Part shown: piece after piece, positions 35,485 to 52,785 of the stretch
How positions within the stretch are numbered: position 1 is the first letter of the stretch
Layout of the letters: each line of letters begins with the position of its first letter
Notes under the pieces: model-generated
What the model saw: the letters and a program-made list of their open reading frames with translations, nothing else
What the model was told of the DNA's origin: nothing
The model's database searches: none
Source: Anisakis pegreffii
Lineage: Eukaryota > Nematoda > Chromadorea > Rhabditida > Anisakidae
Assembly (NCBI GenBank): GCA_035041965.1
Contig: JAPYMA010000190.1
Location: forward strand, 1-64,000
DNA: 64,000 nt
Direction of reading: 5' to 3'
Translations under genes and position numbers: made by a program

Positions 35485-38400
35485 ATGAAACATTTCAGTT
35501 CAGTTTCTTCTTTTGAGCAATTCACAATCTCAGTCAACCCCAAAAAAATGTTCCCGATTCAATTAACTTTATCGATGATTATGTACTCGATGAATCCTGC
35601 CAACTCAATGAAAATGCCAACTCTCGCAGATGGTATCGAACACATTATACAACTAAATCCAGCACAGCCGACAAGGTTTTTGAAATCGCATTTCATTCAG
35701 ATCATTTCGTATATAATTTTAATCAGAACCATAAACTTAAGTTTATACTGGCTTCTTTATCACTACCGTTTTCAGATCTTGAGCATGCCATTAAGCAAAA
35801 AAAAAAGATCTCTGAGTAATCAGTGATCATTTGAACTTCCTGATTCGGTCATTGTCCGCGTATCACTTGATCAAAGAATCATTCATTCGATGAACATGGC
35901 TCATCCAGTTGGACTCTACCAAAATTTAGCATGAAATCAAGCAAAATTCAGGTTACAATTCAACATGCCAGATGCACACCGTCCTTTATGGATGTTCGTC
36001 ACACCATGTGGCGGAAGTGTTCATTGGCAGTTATTTCATACAAGCCGTTCGTTCAATGATATTGGTCAGTTAATTCCAATGATTAACTTCTAATGCGATA
36101 AACTTCTATCTATCCTTCTAGAAACCTCAGTCATCGGTATTTAAGCTCAACAAAAGGCTGTCACCTAGAAAGGAGATTACATTGAGAAGAAAATGAAAAT
36201 GTATTTCGAAGTTCAACCTTAGTTTGGGCATATTTTTACTTCAGCTTATACTTATTCATATGAGCACTACCTGAGCGAGTCGTCGAGTACATCTTTCTTA
36301 ACCGTCCAATCAATCACACCGCTTTCAATATCTTTCAGATGGTCATTTTGTGAATATTCATCCGAAAGCTGCAAGCTTCAATCATATTCTTCATATGCGT
36401 ATTCCACCGTTAATTCAACCTGAAACGAACACCCTTTCTGAGCCACTCAGTTTACTGGCTGGTGAGGCTGACGACAAACGCATGTCTTATTACACACAAC
36501 AACTCGATTCAGGTCAGTTCAGTCGGTTCATTTCTTTCGTTGATTTTGTTGTTATCATATGAACATGTCACTGTGCTTTCGGTTTCATACTCAAAATTCG
36601 GATCGAATCCCTTCGAATGTGCTTGTCGTATGTAAATCCCAGAAGTGAGAAATGAAAATTTCGTATAGCTATTATAATACTGCTATTGTTAAATAGCGTT
36701 TTTGCGTTGCTTTTAGTGTTGTTATGTTGGGCGTTACGTAATTTTGATAGATTGACACTTTAACACTTCAGTCGTAATTTGAGCCGAGTTGAGAACGCAG
36801 TCAGTCGACCGATTTGATTTCTCATTGAGAAATAAAAACCAGCGAAAAATTCTGGTTGATCAAGTCTTAATGGAATGTGTATGATTTCTTAGTTGATCTC
36901 TTAATCGTGTCAATAATCCACTTAAATGAACAGTTGCCTTTTGAAATCATTTTACCGAGGAAAAAAACAGTAAAACCTCAAAATTTCCTTATTGCGGTTA
37001 CATCATATCATATATGTGCATACACACTGAATATTCCCATCAATCTTAAGATTAGTATCAATATTACCGATTTAGTTCTCACAACTGATTCGCATCATTC
37101 TATCATAATTTTTACCGCAAATTTTTTGAATCCTCGTCATTTAACATAAGCCGACAATAGTGCAGAATAATGATTATTGTTAGCTTGAAAGATCGCTGTT
37201 TATGGAGCTTTTTGAATTTGTGTTTTGCCCAACAAATGGCTAGACTTCTTCGTTAGATGGCTAGTCAGGAGAGCAGAAGAGAAAAGCAGATGCCAGTTTC
37301 ATTTCCAATTATTTGTTTTCAACTGAAAGAGCAAACAAAATCGAAGCACTTTAACTGATTGCAAGATTTTAACTGATTGCATTCATTGAAAAATTATGAA
37401 TGAATGAATGAGATGTAGTTTGCAGATTAATCATTTCGATTCACTTCGTTAACTTTTTGCCGCAACCGCATTCGCTTGAATATTTATGTGAACGATTCAC
37501 TTCCTGCATAGTCTCTTTCTTCTCAATGCTAAAAAATAAGCCGAATGGCCAGTCGCAAATGTTTCTCAAACCAACACAATAAACCTTATTATTTTGTTTC
37601 AATAAGCTTTGAAATCGCATTCGATAGACTCATTATTTTTTTTAAAGTCACCTTTCGAAGAATTTCGAAAAGCTGGAAGAAATAACTCAGAAAGCTTCCA
37701 AAAACAACTTCAAACGAATCTCCAAGATAATAATCTTTCAGTAATTGTATTTCGAAAATCTGCTGATAATTGCGTCTGCATAGAATCGCAACGTTTTTAT
37801 CGTCATAATCATTCATTCAAACCGCTAACAAACGATCATCTCAATGATAAATTGACTCTGATTATAAATGCGATGTCATCACTGAATCGAACAATTGAAA
37901 GTTATCATTTGTAAAGTAAAAGTGCATATAGAAACATATGGAATCGAAAGAAAAAGATTCAAAGTGAATTTTGCAATGACTGAAATGTGCATTTGAAGAT
38001 GATAGTAACAAATGCGAGTGTTCGTTCGTCAGTATCTACTATCATCACCATCGGTGATTTGTTGATGTTGAAAGAGTTTAAAGCGAAGGAATGCAATAAT
38101 AATGTCAATAATCCCTCCACGCAACAACTTTCCAGCAATTCAAACCACACATCAGTTTTTTTTAACGTTTTCTGCTGACGCGATTAATAACAAAATCAAT
38201 TGATAGTAAAGTGATGCCACTACTCGTCCATCCACATTCCATAAAATGCTCAAAGTCCTTCACAAAAACTTCACATATTCAGTCAATATAACGTTTTTTT
38301 CTCATGGAATTTACAATTTCTGCATCAAATTCTTTTTCTCTTGAAATGCGAATTAGTTCGTTGTAACTTTTCTTATTTTGTTTACTCTTAGCGAATGCTG

Positions 38401-41400
38401 AACCGTGCTTGAAAAACCACCAACAACTTCAACTTTTGCTTGCAATTGGACGAACGGGGGCTCCACATATAATGGCAAATATTCTACAGCTTGTGATTAG
38501 CTTCTGAAATCTTCTAGTCTTTCGAAATTTCAAAATTCGCAAATTCTGTTCAATCAAATCGTTTATTTTTTTGTTCACGGATAACGAAAACAGTGAAGAA
38601 GGGGAACGCATGAATGAATCCCAAAATGATATGACTGGAGTGATTTTGATATGTCTGCATCCGTTGAAACTTCTCATTTATCAAGCATTCCAATTTCTTA
38701 AGGTCAGTAGTGCTAAACGAGCGACATCTAAGAACACTGAGAGACATCTAAGAATTGCTTAACAAGCGTTCTCAGTTGCCCAACTCATCGTGTTCATAAG
38801 AAGTCTCCGGAGCAAAAATCAACAAAATATGAACGAAATACCAAGTCGAATCAATTTTCGAAATCAACAACACTTGAGATTTTTGATCTTCTTGTGGTGC
38901 CAAAAAAAAACTCAAAATTTTCAGTTCACTGTGAAGTTTTTTTTTGCATTTTTCTTGTTGTTTCAATCACAAATTTAACTCTGTTTCCATTGAAAAATGT
39001 AAAACGAATGAATTGAAGAGACCGCATAGTGCACAACAACGTATTTGCATTTAATTATTTGTTTATAGATATGAGTTGATATCACTTGAATAGATACTTG
39101 ACTGAGTAAATGATGAATACCATAAATGATGCAAATTCATTATGACGGTTCGATTTTTGGTTTTTCTCATCGCTATTTGATGACTTCGAATTGTACGATT
39201 TGAAATAGTTTATTAGTGGAAAAATACTCTCTTTCACGGTTGTCGTTCACGGCAAGAATGGGAGTTAGATAGTGTTGACGGAGTACGGTAGGTAATTGAT
39301 GGGCAAATGTTTGATTATGGTAAGCAGGCAGTTCGCTTGTTGACAGCATTCACACAAACACACAATGAACTCTGTTAGTGCAACACTAATTGCTGTTCAC
39401 TTTGATGAGGCAGGCAGCTTTTGATGGCTTGTGAATTTCAAATGATTGCATAACAATTAGAACAATTCTTGAATGTAATTCGTTTCATTTTGTGTTTTCA
39501 GTCTGATATTTTTGAGATATCAGCGAGAGAGTTCATAGGGACTTATCCTATTTCGCGAATTATCACAACATTTTTTCGAAGTGTTTTAGTGCACGTTTCA
39601 TGCGGTGACATTCGAAAGTTCCTAACAAGTTTGCGTGAAAATCATGCGCAAATCAAACACTGTGAGAGCCTGAAGGTCTCATGTCAAAAGCCTCAAGTAA
39701 CAGTTGAATTTCTTGTGAACGTTTGTTTAGTCATGCACATTAATAGATGGAAAAATGATCTTGTCATGGAATAGATCAGTTGAATTCAACTCAACTTAGT
39801 TCAGTTAATGAAGAATTATCGAGCAGAATGTGAATTCAGGAGATGATATCTTTTTAGAAACATATGTCATTAATTAATCCATTCCTCTAGTAAATAAATG
39901 CTCCTTCGTTATTAACGAAATCACAAATATCATATTCATCCTTCATTCACATTCATATTTCCATCCAGTCAACAATATCAGTCAGCGCACAAAATTTATT
40001 CTTCTCAGTGAGAGAGATCTTCTATGAAGATGAAGCAGTTCTCAACATTCGATAAAGTGCATACACGAATCAAGAAATTAATTTTCAGACAGTCTCGTTC
40101 TGGTCTTATCGTCGAATATGCATAGCACCGCTCGTGTCTTCATAACCACCGAGAAATGGCGTCTTGACGAACACTACCCTCCGCTACCCGCCGATCCGAC
40201 AGTTTCTTATCAAGTGGCAAAATATCGTCGTCATTCTGAGTTCAACGATGCAGCCACTGTTCGGATAAGGTGGAATATCCCACCAGAAATCAGCGCGATG
40301 AACATCAACGATGGCAAAAGCAATAAGAATGGCCACACCAATAGCAGTGATAGCGATAATAGCAATAATAATGGACTGCGCTTGAATCGTTATCGTTTCT
40401 GTGCTGTCGTAAGTAGAAAACAGCCAGACTGGACGATTTGTGATGAATTGGGTGAGAATTTGGAGAGTATTCACTGCGTGAATCAGTCCTCGAATACATT
40501 GGATATCGATAATATGCGGGTAAGTTCAAGTAGTTTAGACACTTCCATGCATCTATGGTTTCGAAGCTGAGTTCATGCGAATTATTTTGCACTGAATATT
40601 TTAAGAATATCAAACTTATCAAGTCTCAGTAACTCATATACTTTACCCCATATTAAAAGTCATGCACATATGCAAATTAAAAGTCATATACTTATATCAC
40701 GTATGTTACATTATTAATAAAAGTCTCATGTGCCATATACATATGCACACAAATTATTAGTGGCTTATAGAATTAGTTTCCCACAATCAGTAATTTTCTT
40801 AAGGATTTGATTTAACTACAGATCAACATCTTAATTGAATCATTTCACGTTATATTTGCGTAAGTATGCGCAGTTGTGTATAACTTCAAAAAAAAAAACG
40901 CTCTTTCTAAGGGTGTATCTCAACTTTTTACTGTAAACAACCGCAGCTGGATGATATATATCATGAGCATTCCCCATTAACAGTTATCAAAATGAAGCTA
41001 ATCTTCAGACGAATCGTCGTTATTATGTAACGGTTTTCTTCCGTGATGCCTTAAGCGGTGGCACGAGTGCAATGCGTCCTTTGGAAATCCTACTTCCAGA
41101 TGTGAGCGTACCAAAAGAAAAACAGAAGAAAGACAGGCAAGCAAAGCGCAAAGAAAAGGTAACTCATCTTTTCTTACTGATCACTTGTCACTTTAGCATC
41201 AAGAATACAAAAATATACGGAACTGATCAATTTACCAAAAAGATTTAATATTTGAATTACATTTATGGCCAAGAAAAGCCGTAACTTCTTGAAAGTACTA
41301 ATTGTTCCTCTTCAAATTATCTGAAACAATCTTAAGAGATTAATCAGATTCTTGGATTTAAACTAGAAGTGCCGTGTAATTTCCCAGTGATTATGCTTGC

Positions 41401-43886
41401 ATAACTTGTCTGCAATTCTGCATTTCGTATTACCTTTTATGATACGCCATTTGTTGAGATTTGCGTTTTCTTAAGGAAAATCGCCTGCTAGACGCACATT
41501 TGCAAAGTGGAAAATTGGCAAGTTTCAAAGGTGCTACACAAAGTTTCGATTTTTCTGTACGTTCGCGACGTACTGACCGGCAAAAGGTAACATTTTTTCG
41601 TTGGAAATGCAAACAAGATCCTGCAGTCTCCGTTTCGCAATGAACTGGCGATAATATTTCTTGAAAATTGATCGTTCCACCGAAACAATGCATTTGCTCT
41701 TGCAAAGAGATTACATTCGAAATTTTGAAGAAGTGAGAAAGCGCAAAGTATAATAACTTCAACAAGAAGTTAGCTATTGAGCATAAAGTTTCTTCTCTCA
41801 ACATGCATGTTCTCCACGAAATGCTCCCAAAGGGAATAACTTGAGCCTTATATGACCATCTTGAATAACTTATAAACAAGGCAACAAGGCCACTCATTGA
41901 TTGTTGCCCTGTCGGCAAATGTCGTTTTTCGCCGTCAAAAATGTCGATTTTTTGTTCTATCTGCTGCAAACAAGTAAAACCAACCACAAAACAATCACTT
42001 CGCTCTAAGCATGAAACTGAACCACTTTTTGTTGAAATAACAACTGAAGTGATATGGTATTGAAGCTTAACATTCGAAACATCACAGCTAGGTATTTTCT
42101 GCAAATTGCATTCATTCATTTAGCACTAACGATAAATTCTTTTTTATAGGAATTATCAGCTTTTGCTCTAAACATCAATCGAAATTTATTTATGATTCAA
42201 GTACACGGCTAATGAACACAATCGATCATCTCTCAATAATGCATTATCAAATGATGCTATTTTTTATCTGAGCTACCAATGATAAATCTCTTTGAAGAGA
42301 TAGATACTCACGATAAATTTATGGTATTATAAAGCACCGATAAGAACAAACAAACTGAAGCACTGATGAACCTTCATGCATGCAAACTCTCGTGTAGCTT
42401 AACATTACGAACATATTCTAAATAAAAAGCAGATTGCACTTGAAAGTGTTTCTTTCGATTCTACCGAATGAAATGAGCAACTCTAATTTTCTTTATAAAT
42501 GCTCGAAAACAGTCTAATTCATAATTGTAACGGACAAACTTATGAATTCTATCATATAAGTATTTTACATTGTGAAATTTTAAGATGTAATTGAGAATTT
42601 TAGAATCAACTGTTCTCAAGCAAAAATTGTAATGTTCAGGTATTGCTGGTGTTACATGCATGCGATGGTTATATTCGAGTGGCAATCTACCGAAATGGTC
42701 GGCTGTTGCGACGCTCAGATGCATTCAGTGGATTCAGAAGATTTCTAGTGATGAATGCTCTATCTGGACATCTCACCATACAGATTATCAACGATGACTC
42801 TAAGCCCAAATTATTCAGATTATGGGCAAGCACAAATCCTCAACGTAGCCCTTATCCACAGCTACCTGACGATACAAGGTTCACAAGCTTTTCATTGTCA
42901 AATCACCAGTTTGAGTGAAATCGATGGATATTAAAATAAATGCAAGAGAATGAATGCTTCAGAGGCGTTTATCTCTTTGATCTCAAAAATTTCACTTGCC
43001 ATACTCAGAAAATTAGAAACAAATAAGAGGAAAAACATTCCCAGCAACTAAAACTATCGATTCCAGTTGAAGCTTTACAGCCAAAAGCTTGAAACTCTCC
43101 TTATGCCAACTGTCACTTACAAAAATTTTAATACATGTGTACACCTTCACAACATTTCGAATTCTCAACGAATGACCCATTCAAAAAACTTTTTCACAAA
43201 ATAACAATATTAAATGTTTGGTAAGAGTTGATGAAAGAAAAATTTCAATTTGAAGAGCTTTTTTTACATTGAATGATGCTTTGAAATTTGCAATTAAAGC
43301 AAGATTTAAAGAATGTGAAGTGATGATACGATAAGATAGATAATTGAATGCTAAGTTCAGTATCAAAGAAACGCGTCGAAATTGTTCCTCCACAACGCTG
43401 CAATGGTTGAAAGCAAGTGATGCAGAGATTCGCTATTGTTTATATAAACACCAAGAGACTGCACATTATCTGGAGGAGTTGGTGAATCGTCATACGAATC
43501 TGTGCTCGGGGCGAATGCCTGAAAATGATTTGGTCGGTTGCTACACACACCTGGCTGCATACCATCAGCAGAAAGCTCGGAAAGCACTAAAATCAAAACC
43601 ATCCGAGTATTTACACTACGTGCACCACGCGGATTACCACGCTAAGGCAGACGAGCCAAGCGCTTACACTGACCACAAGCAGAAGCACGACGAGCATGAG
43701 GCAGATGCGGACGATTACGGTGTGGATGATGAGGACGATTACGATGGACTAATCGAGACTACCGTAAGCGATCTGCAACCGGATACAACGTATCGTTTCG
43801 ATCTACTCGCCGAGCCAGTTCATCGAGCACACAGTCAGCAGTTACCGTATCGGACCGTTTGGGTGAAAACAAGGGCGTTTTGTTGA
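35485..43886 (+). CDS. NDNF: NDNF-like secreted glycoprotein
   Basis: Similar along its length to NDNF (neuron-derived neurotrophic factor, a secreted protein with fibronectin-III-like modules). Eight exons with matching phases: 35485-35675, 35952-36064, 36339-36512, 40089-40519, 41009-41158, 41476-41586, 42640-42878, 43361-43886; about 644 residues (human 568). Landmarks in order are 'LADGIEHI' (human IPDGAEI), 'LWMFVTPCGGSVHWQLF', 'RVFITTEKWRLDEHYPPLP', an N/S-rich insert, 'RRYYVTVFFRDALSGG', 'LLVLHACDGYIRVAIYRNGR', 'SPYPQLPDDTR', 'CSSTTLQWLKASDAEIRYCLY', 'LQPDTTYRFDLL' and a C-terminal 'VWVKTRAFC' (human VVKTRKFC). The last exon has an insert rich in H, D, E and Y, about 45 residues. The 5' end is least sure: ATG 35485 and ATG 35548 are in frame, and neither gives a strong signal peptide, so an upstream exon may be missing. 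Confidence 0.88.
41430..42119 (-). other. 229-codon antisense ORF within NDNF
   Basis: The longest open frame in the window, ATG to stop, antisense to NDNF exon 6 (41476-41586) and about 530 bp of the following intron. It contains many cysteines and a hydrophobic patch ('FLLKLLYFALSHFF'). No domain recognised. Chance openness this long is unlikely in AT-rich DNA, though 37 of the codons merely mirror a coding exon. A nested gene, an old insertion and chance all remain possible. Confidence 0.2.
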
Positions 43887-46800
43887 ATGTTGATTTGAAG
43901 ATTGATTATTGAAGAAGATTTATAAATATGTTTGGTACGGCTGCCGGGCTTATTTCATTGTATGCGGGTTCTTTATATTATTTTATATCATATTTGTTGA
44001 AAGTTAATTTATATATATAGTCGCGATTTGATTAATACTCGATGTGTGCATTGATCAGTCAAATATTGCTCGTTCGCTTTCATCCTTCTCAAATTGATTA
44101 TGGACATTTCAGTCTGTTTGCGAAGAGCAATAAGAATTATGGACTGACTGCATAAAAGTCAAATGCTGAAACGTTAAAAAAAAATTGCTGAAAGTGATTG
44201 CTTAAATCTGATCAGATCATTCGGAACGTATCACATCAAAAATTGGTCGTATGAAATTCTTGGAAATTAAGAACAGAATTTGAAAGTTCATTAATAAAAT
44301 CACTGAAGTCACATAATATCAAATCGCAATTTTCTCGTTTGATTGTCGTCTGTATACATGTTCGTAATCATCTATACATAAATATGTTTCGCTTAACTTT
44401 CGTTCGAAGATGTAACAACGATCATCAAATTATTATTTATGAATACGACATAGTAAACCAGCATGTGATTCGTTCACATTTTAAAATTATCATAGCATTG
44501 TCACTCAAATTTAATTCTTACAAGCGATTCATTATGCTCATATTCGGTACAGTTTATCGTCTATTTATCCCTTTATATACGTTGAATGGGTCACTCGTAA
44601 GTCCTGATCTAGCATGAGAGTGATATATGCGTTGAAAGTTTGCAATAAGTACTCATTCGAGGACAATCTGCATTAATCAGTTCATAGTCATTTTACCTAT
44701 AGTGTTTCAATTCGGTGATGATCTTCCTGTACAAGATGTTATAAGGAATTTAAAATCATAAGAATTTAAAAAATCATGAAATTCATCATGAAAAGTCAAT
44801 TTTTTTCGTATTTTTGAATTCGATACTTTGATCAGCCATCGTAACGATTGGAGACAAAAAAACATAATGTTTATTACTTGCTCTGAACTCCTAAAAGTCT
44901 ATTTCTCGGATCATATCCAAATGAAGAACTCACCATCAAATCTGCGCCCATAGAAAAGCCTATGTGCATCATAGCTGTTTATGTCACCAATATAAATCAC
45001 TGTGAATCACTACATCACGTAAATATACGAACTTGTATATCTTGATTATACTTACGATTAGTATTACACTAACATTCGATAATAAATACGAATTATTGAT
45101 GTGAATGTGTATCGATATTCAATATAAAGTAATGCTTTAAGTGGCATTTTCATTATCGTACGTGAGAAATGATTTGGAATTCGTCTTGAATATCAGTTGG
45201 AATATATGAGAAGTGATTACAAATAAACAATATTTTGTAATGAAGCATGAAAATTTATTGTTTTCGTTGGTCTTCTTTATGATTCGATTGTAGTTTCGAT
45301 CTAACTTCATGTCGGTTTCAAGGTTCATTGTTCGCATACAAATAGATAAATATCTTTCGAACGATCAAATGCAAATTATTTTAATTTTCGTATGACTAAA
45401 ATCTTAATTTTCCATTTTTCATTATTTTTTCATGCTTCCCACATTTATTTGATGTTTATTTATTATGATAACAGTATAATTCACTGAATGATACGATGCG
45501 TTTTTGGGCATCAATACGATCTCTTTCCAGTCTTATTCATTTTCATAATCATTTCCCATAGATTATACCGTTTTGTTTCGTTTTTATTTTCCATATTGAA
45601 TCGTTGAATGTAATCCAATGCGCTATTTGTACACATCCATATTCATATGGTCGCATTTCCTTTCGATTTTATGTGCCATTCAATTGTTCGTATAAACGTT
45701 CACTGCTATTATCTCTTTTTCAGAACAGTCATTAAAATCAAAGACTTTCGATGAATGTCCCAAGAAAATATCGTTTTCATTGAGGGAAACCTTCTGAACA
45801 ATGAACACATCAATGATGATCGAAAAAATAACATTATCTGACAACATTACCATCTGAATGATTCAACTAAAGAATATTTTTCCGCACTTAGTTCACTGAA
45901 TGATGAATCATCGCCATCTTGAGACCCAATAAATCAAAAAAAAAGAATCATAATGCTTATTCCCACTAATCGACTGCTGAGATCGTTATCGCGTTCCTTA
46001 TCCAACTCTACTCACCTCAACAAAACGCCTGACTAATCTGAACTGTTCGACGAACCAAATGTTTTTATAAACAACCCATTGTTTCAAAACTTTTTAACAG
46101 ACCGGAAATATCTGAACAAAACCGTACCGAATAAATAGTAACTGATGATTTGAATGATAATGTGAAAAGAGTAACAAAACAATATATGCTGTTGACTCCA
46201 TAGTTTATTCAGTTTACTCACTTCAGAGAATCAACGCGATCAAGAGATGTAAGCGAAGAATATAATGGAACTGTTGAACGCATATATAAATTGAAGCACG
46301 AGGTTTGGTTCATTTGGAATTAATCGGTTCACACGAACGAAAACTTCACAAATAATGAATGATACACCTCAGCATTTAGTCGCACGCAAATAAATCTTGC
46401 TCATTAGTGTCGATAAATATCAATATTATATTATACATTAGCGTCAATCAACTTGATAAAATGATAATCGAACAAATCAAAAAGAATAAATAAATTTCAG
46501 CGTCATCATTATTTTTGTTGTTGTCGGTTGCAGTGAAACTTGTTCGCATCATAAGTGGCTCACATGAGATGAATTATCAAATCAGTCAGCTAATGGCTTG
46601 ATTGTAAACGAAGACAAATGATACAAGAGTATACGAAAACAACATAACAGACCAGCCGAGTTCTTTAATCTTACAAGAACTGGAAAAATTAACGATTCAT
46701 CGTAATTGAACCGACTTCCTAAAATACTGAAAAGATATCAGTCATTATACAGTTCATAAGAATCACGAAAAAAAAATGTTATGTTTTATTCACGTAAAAA

Positions 46801-48205
46801 ACAATGACGAAAATTTTCACAAACTGAAATTATCACCTGAAAGAGTATCTGTTAGCTCAGAAGTGAATGAGAATAAACGGTTATATCTGTTCAACCGCCA
46901 ACTCTTTAGCTCTGCAGCTCATTAAAAACTACTCAGTACACATACATATTTGTAAAACTGAAACCAAAACTCATCACAGTTGCACACTATGCTTCATTAG
47001 CTGGAACACGATGGGAATGCTCCATTGAAAGCTCCTTCTCAAGATTTTGAATTGAAGAAAAATCGATGACGAGGATAAGAATGTGCAACTGAACAGTAAA
47101 GACAATGACAGAACAATAACAATCGTGCTGATTGAAATTCAAAACGTAATACAAGAACAGAAGGCAATTCATAGCTGGTAAAGGGTCCATATATAGGTGA
47201 AAAGTGATCCGAGAAATAAGATATTCTTCACACGAAAATAAATTAATACTGAAAAAATCTTCAAGAGAAACGAACATTTACAAGTAACAATAATTAAGTA
47301 GTGAAAGGCCTCTGAAACTCAAATTCACAATCGATCATTTCAGAAAGTCAATGTTCAGTTCGATTTTCGGATTGCTCATAAAATGCTTTCATCAGCATCA
47401 GATGCGTGAATGTAGCAATTTTCATAAGCAAACGCACAATTTATTCTCACTTCATCACTGAAAATTTCTCGCTTCAACGATTTCCACTTCCCATTTCTTC
47501 CAGTAATTTTGATTTGGCTACTTACAGTAGTAACAAAATCCTCAACAAATCTCGTCATATACGTATATTTCGCCGAGTCTATTTCAAAACTGTTTCAGGC
47601 AATCGGCATTGAGATGTGCCTGCGAAACAATGGAGGCGATTACTTTTGAAACTCTTCGAGTGCACCGATTTTGCGGAAAATATTACAATCAAACGAAAAA
47701 TATGACAGAAAAAAAAGAATATCGGAAAATGAGTGGAAATTAGCAAACTTATTCATGGAAATATATAAACTTGCGAACATATTCGAACGGACTGAACGAA
47801 GAAACAAAAAATATTGTTCAGAAATCAGAAAAAGACTTTCTCACAAACGATTACTATTATTATTAATACATATTATGATATTTGTTGATTAATAATATGA
47901 ATTTTAAAAAAATTTTTAATTAGAAAATGAAATGAATTTTTCGTTTATCTAGATCGTCCATAACGAGCGATCGATCGATAAATTTCTTCTTGGTGGAATA
48001 TAACTGCGATAAACGATAAAACGATTTCAACATAACGACAGTTTGGTGATAGGATAATGAGAAACATTGTGAAAAGATAATGATTTCGATGTGACGAATG
48101 ATTATGATCATAATGATTACGATCATATCAAACGATATCGCACTGAAACTACCCCTTCTGATTTTGATTCCTTCCGCTGATCATTCCATCCATCCATTTA
48201 TCAGT
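43887..48205. other. Intergenic AT-rich region
   Basis: Lies between the NDNF-like stop and the RAP1 stop (convergent genes), so it should contain both 3' UTRs. No polyadenylation signal could be fixed with confidence. Open frames at 44339 (plus) and 46987 (minus) are under 100 codons and lack motifs. No RNA gene recognised. Confidence 0.5.
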
Positions 48206-51386
<3,181 letters not shown>

Positions 51387-52539
51387 TCTTGTTTCGATTT
51401 AAATTTTGCAAAGGAAAACCTGCGAAATGTAGAAAATCACAGACAGGTAGAATGGAATGAATCAGATCAATACACCTGAAAACATTTCAGATAATGAAAT
51501 CTCATGAAAAATTAATCGCATAACATGCCATCCACTGAGTCATACAATGTTACGAAGCGAAACGAAAAAAGGTAACGGAAAAGAACAACGCTCATGCGAT
51601 AAGATAACGATCAGCAGCACATTAAATTCAATGCTGAAGTGAGCATTTGAGAACAATCATCTTCATATCTGAATAAAACATTTGAAAATTTCATTAGTTG
51701 AAAAAATCCATCTCAATAAATTCCTCTTCGACGTCAGCTCAACTGCTGCGCTGATAGTGCGATCGGTCTTTCTGCAAACGGCCGATCGCTCAATACAGGA
51801 AATCCGAGATATTGCTCCTTTTTTCATACAACTGAACAATTTTCCCAAGACATTGCTTGAGTGGTCATATTTTGTGTGAGGTGATTGAGATGAGTTCCAG
51901 GGAATTTTTTACTGATCTATTGACTCTCTCATTCGCATGAACTGGTGAGTTGCTTTTTTCGGAAGCTTCCCATTAAAATATGCGACTGTGGAAAATTTTT
52001 TCCGTTTCGCAGTTTATTAATTTCTTTGCTGCACTTCACTTTCTCATTTTTAACTTTGCAATCGATGCAATTTTGATCCCAGTAAAATGAAGATTGGTCA
52101 TTTTTTATAACGAATCTAATCGTATCCGCAGTCATTTCTGGAACAGATACTCCTTCAACCTCGTCAACAATGATTTATTCGATTAAAATTTATCCCTGCC
52201 ATCCCTCAAGTTAAATGACTCTCACTTTTTGAGAGATGGTTCTATCGCTATCCAGATCTAAATGGATTTATCCACTTATCACATAACTCAGAAATGGACA
52301 AATATAAAGGGATATTTATTCAATCCTCGACCAACTTAACGTAATTCTATCAAAAATCAAAATTGATGTGTTTTTTCTCAATACGATCGAGTTGAGAATA
52401 CTAAAAGCCCGTTCCTAAAGAACACTGTCCATATCACCCAAGGCGGATAAAAGAATATTTCAAAATCCGTAGTCTTTATGCAGGAAAGATTTCAGAGAAT
52501 TTTCACAAACAGATGAACTACTTTCTTCAGATAATATAA

Positions 52540-52785
52540 TCAAATGAGAGATGCAACAACATCCGCTGTCGTCGGACAATAGGCATTTATCTCTTGAACA
52601 ATTGGATTCACTGACTGGATGACGAATGCACATGAATCATCGATCGCCTCTCGACAGCGGTCATTGTTACAACATGACAGCAGCAACCCTTGAGCATTTC
52701 TACTTCTATATGCATTACGAAATAGGTTGTGCTTAATCTGATCATCACATTCATATAGAACGCAGGGGATATTTGTTCGTTGCAT
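52540..52785 (-). CDS. Cysteine-rich 81-codon ORF
   Basis: An ATG-started frame, richer in G+C than its flanks. It reads 'QRTNIPCVLYECDDQIKHN', then 'LLLSCCNNDRCREAIDDSC', then 'NPIVQEINAYCPTTADVV'. The CCxxDxC spacing recalls the end of Ly6/activin-receptor-like three-finger domains, but the other cysteines do not fit that fold well. There is no signal peptide in the frame; a stop lies 6 nt upstream of the ATG. It may be the last exon of a secreted prot­ein, or a decayed copy. An open stretch on the same strand near 52870-52960 (T-F-S-T-S-W-D-E-L-E...) might be a preceding exon. Confidence 0.35.
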   Translation of the reverse strand: MQRTNIPCVLYECDDQIKHNLFRNAYRSRNAQGLLLSCCNNDRCREAIDDSCAFVIQSVNPIVQEINAYCPTTADVVASLI

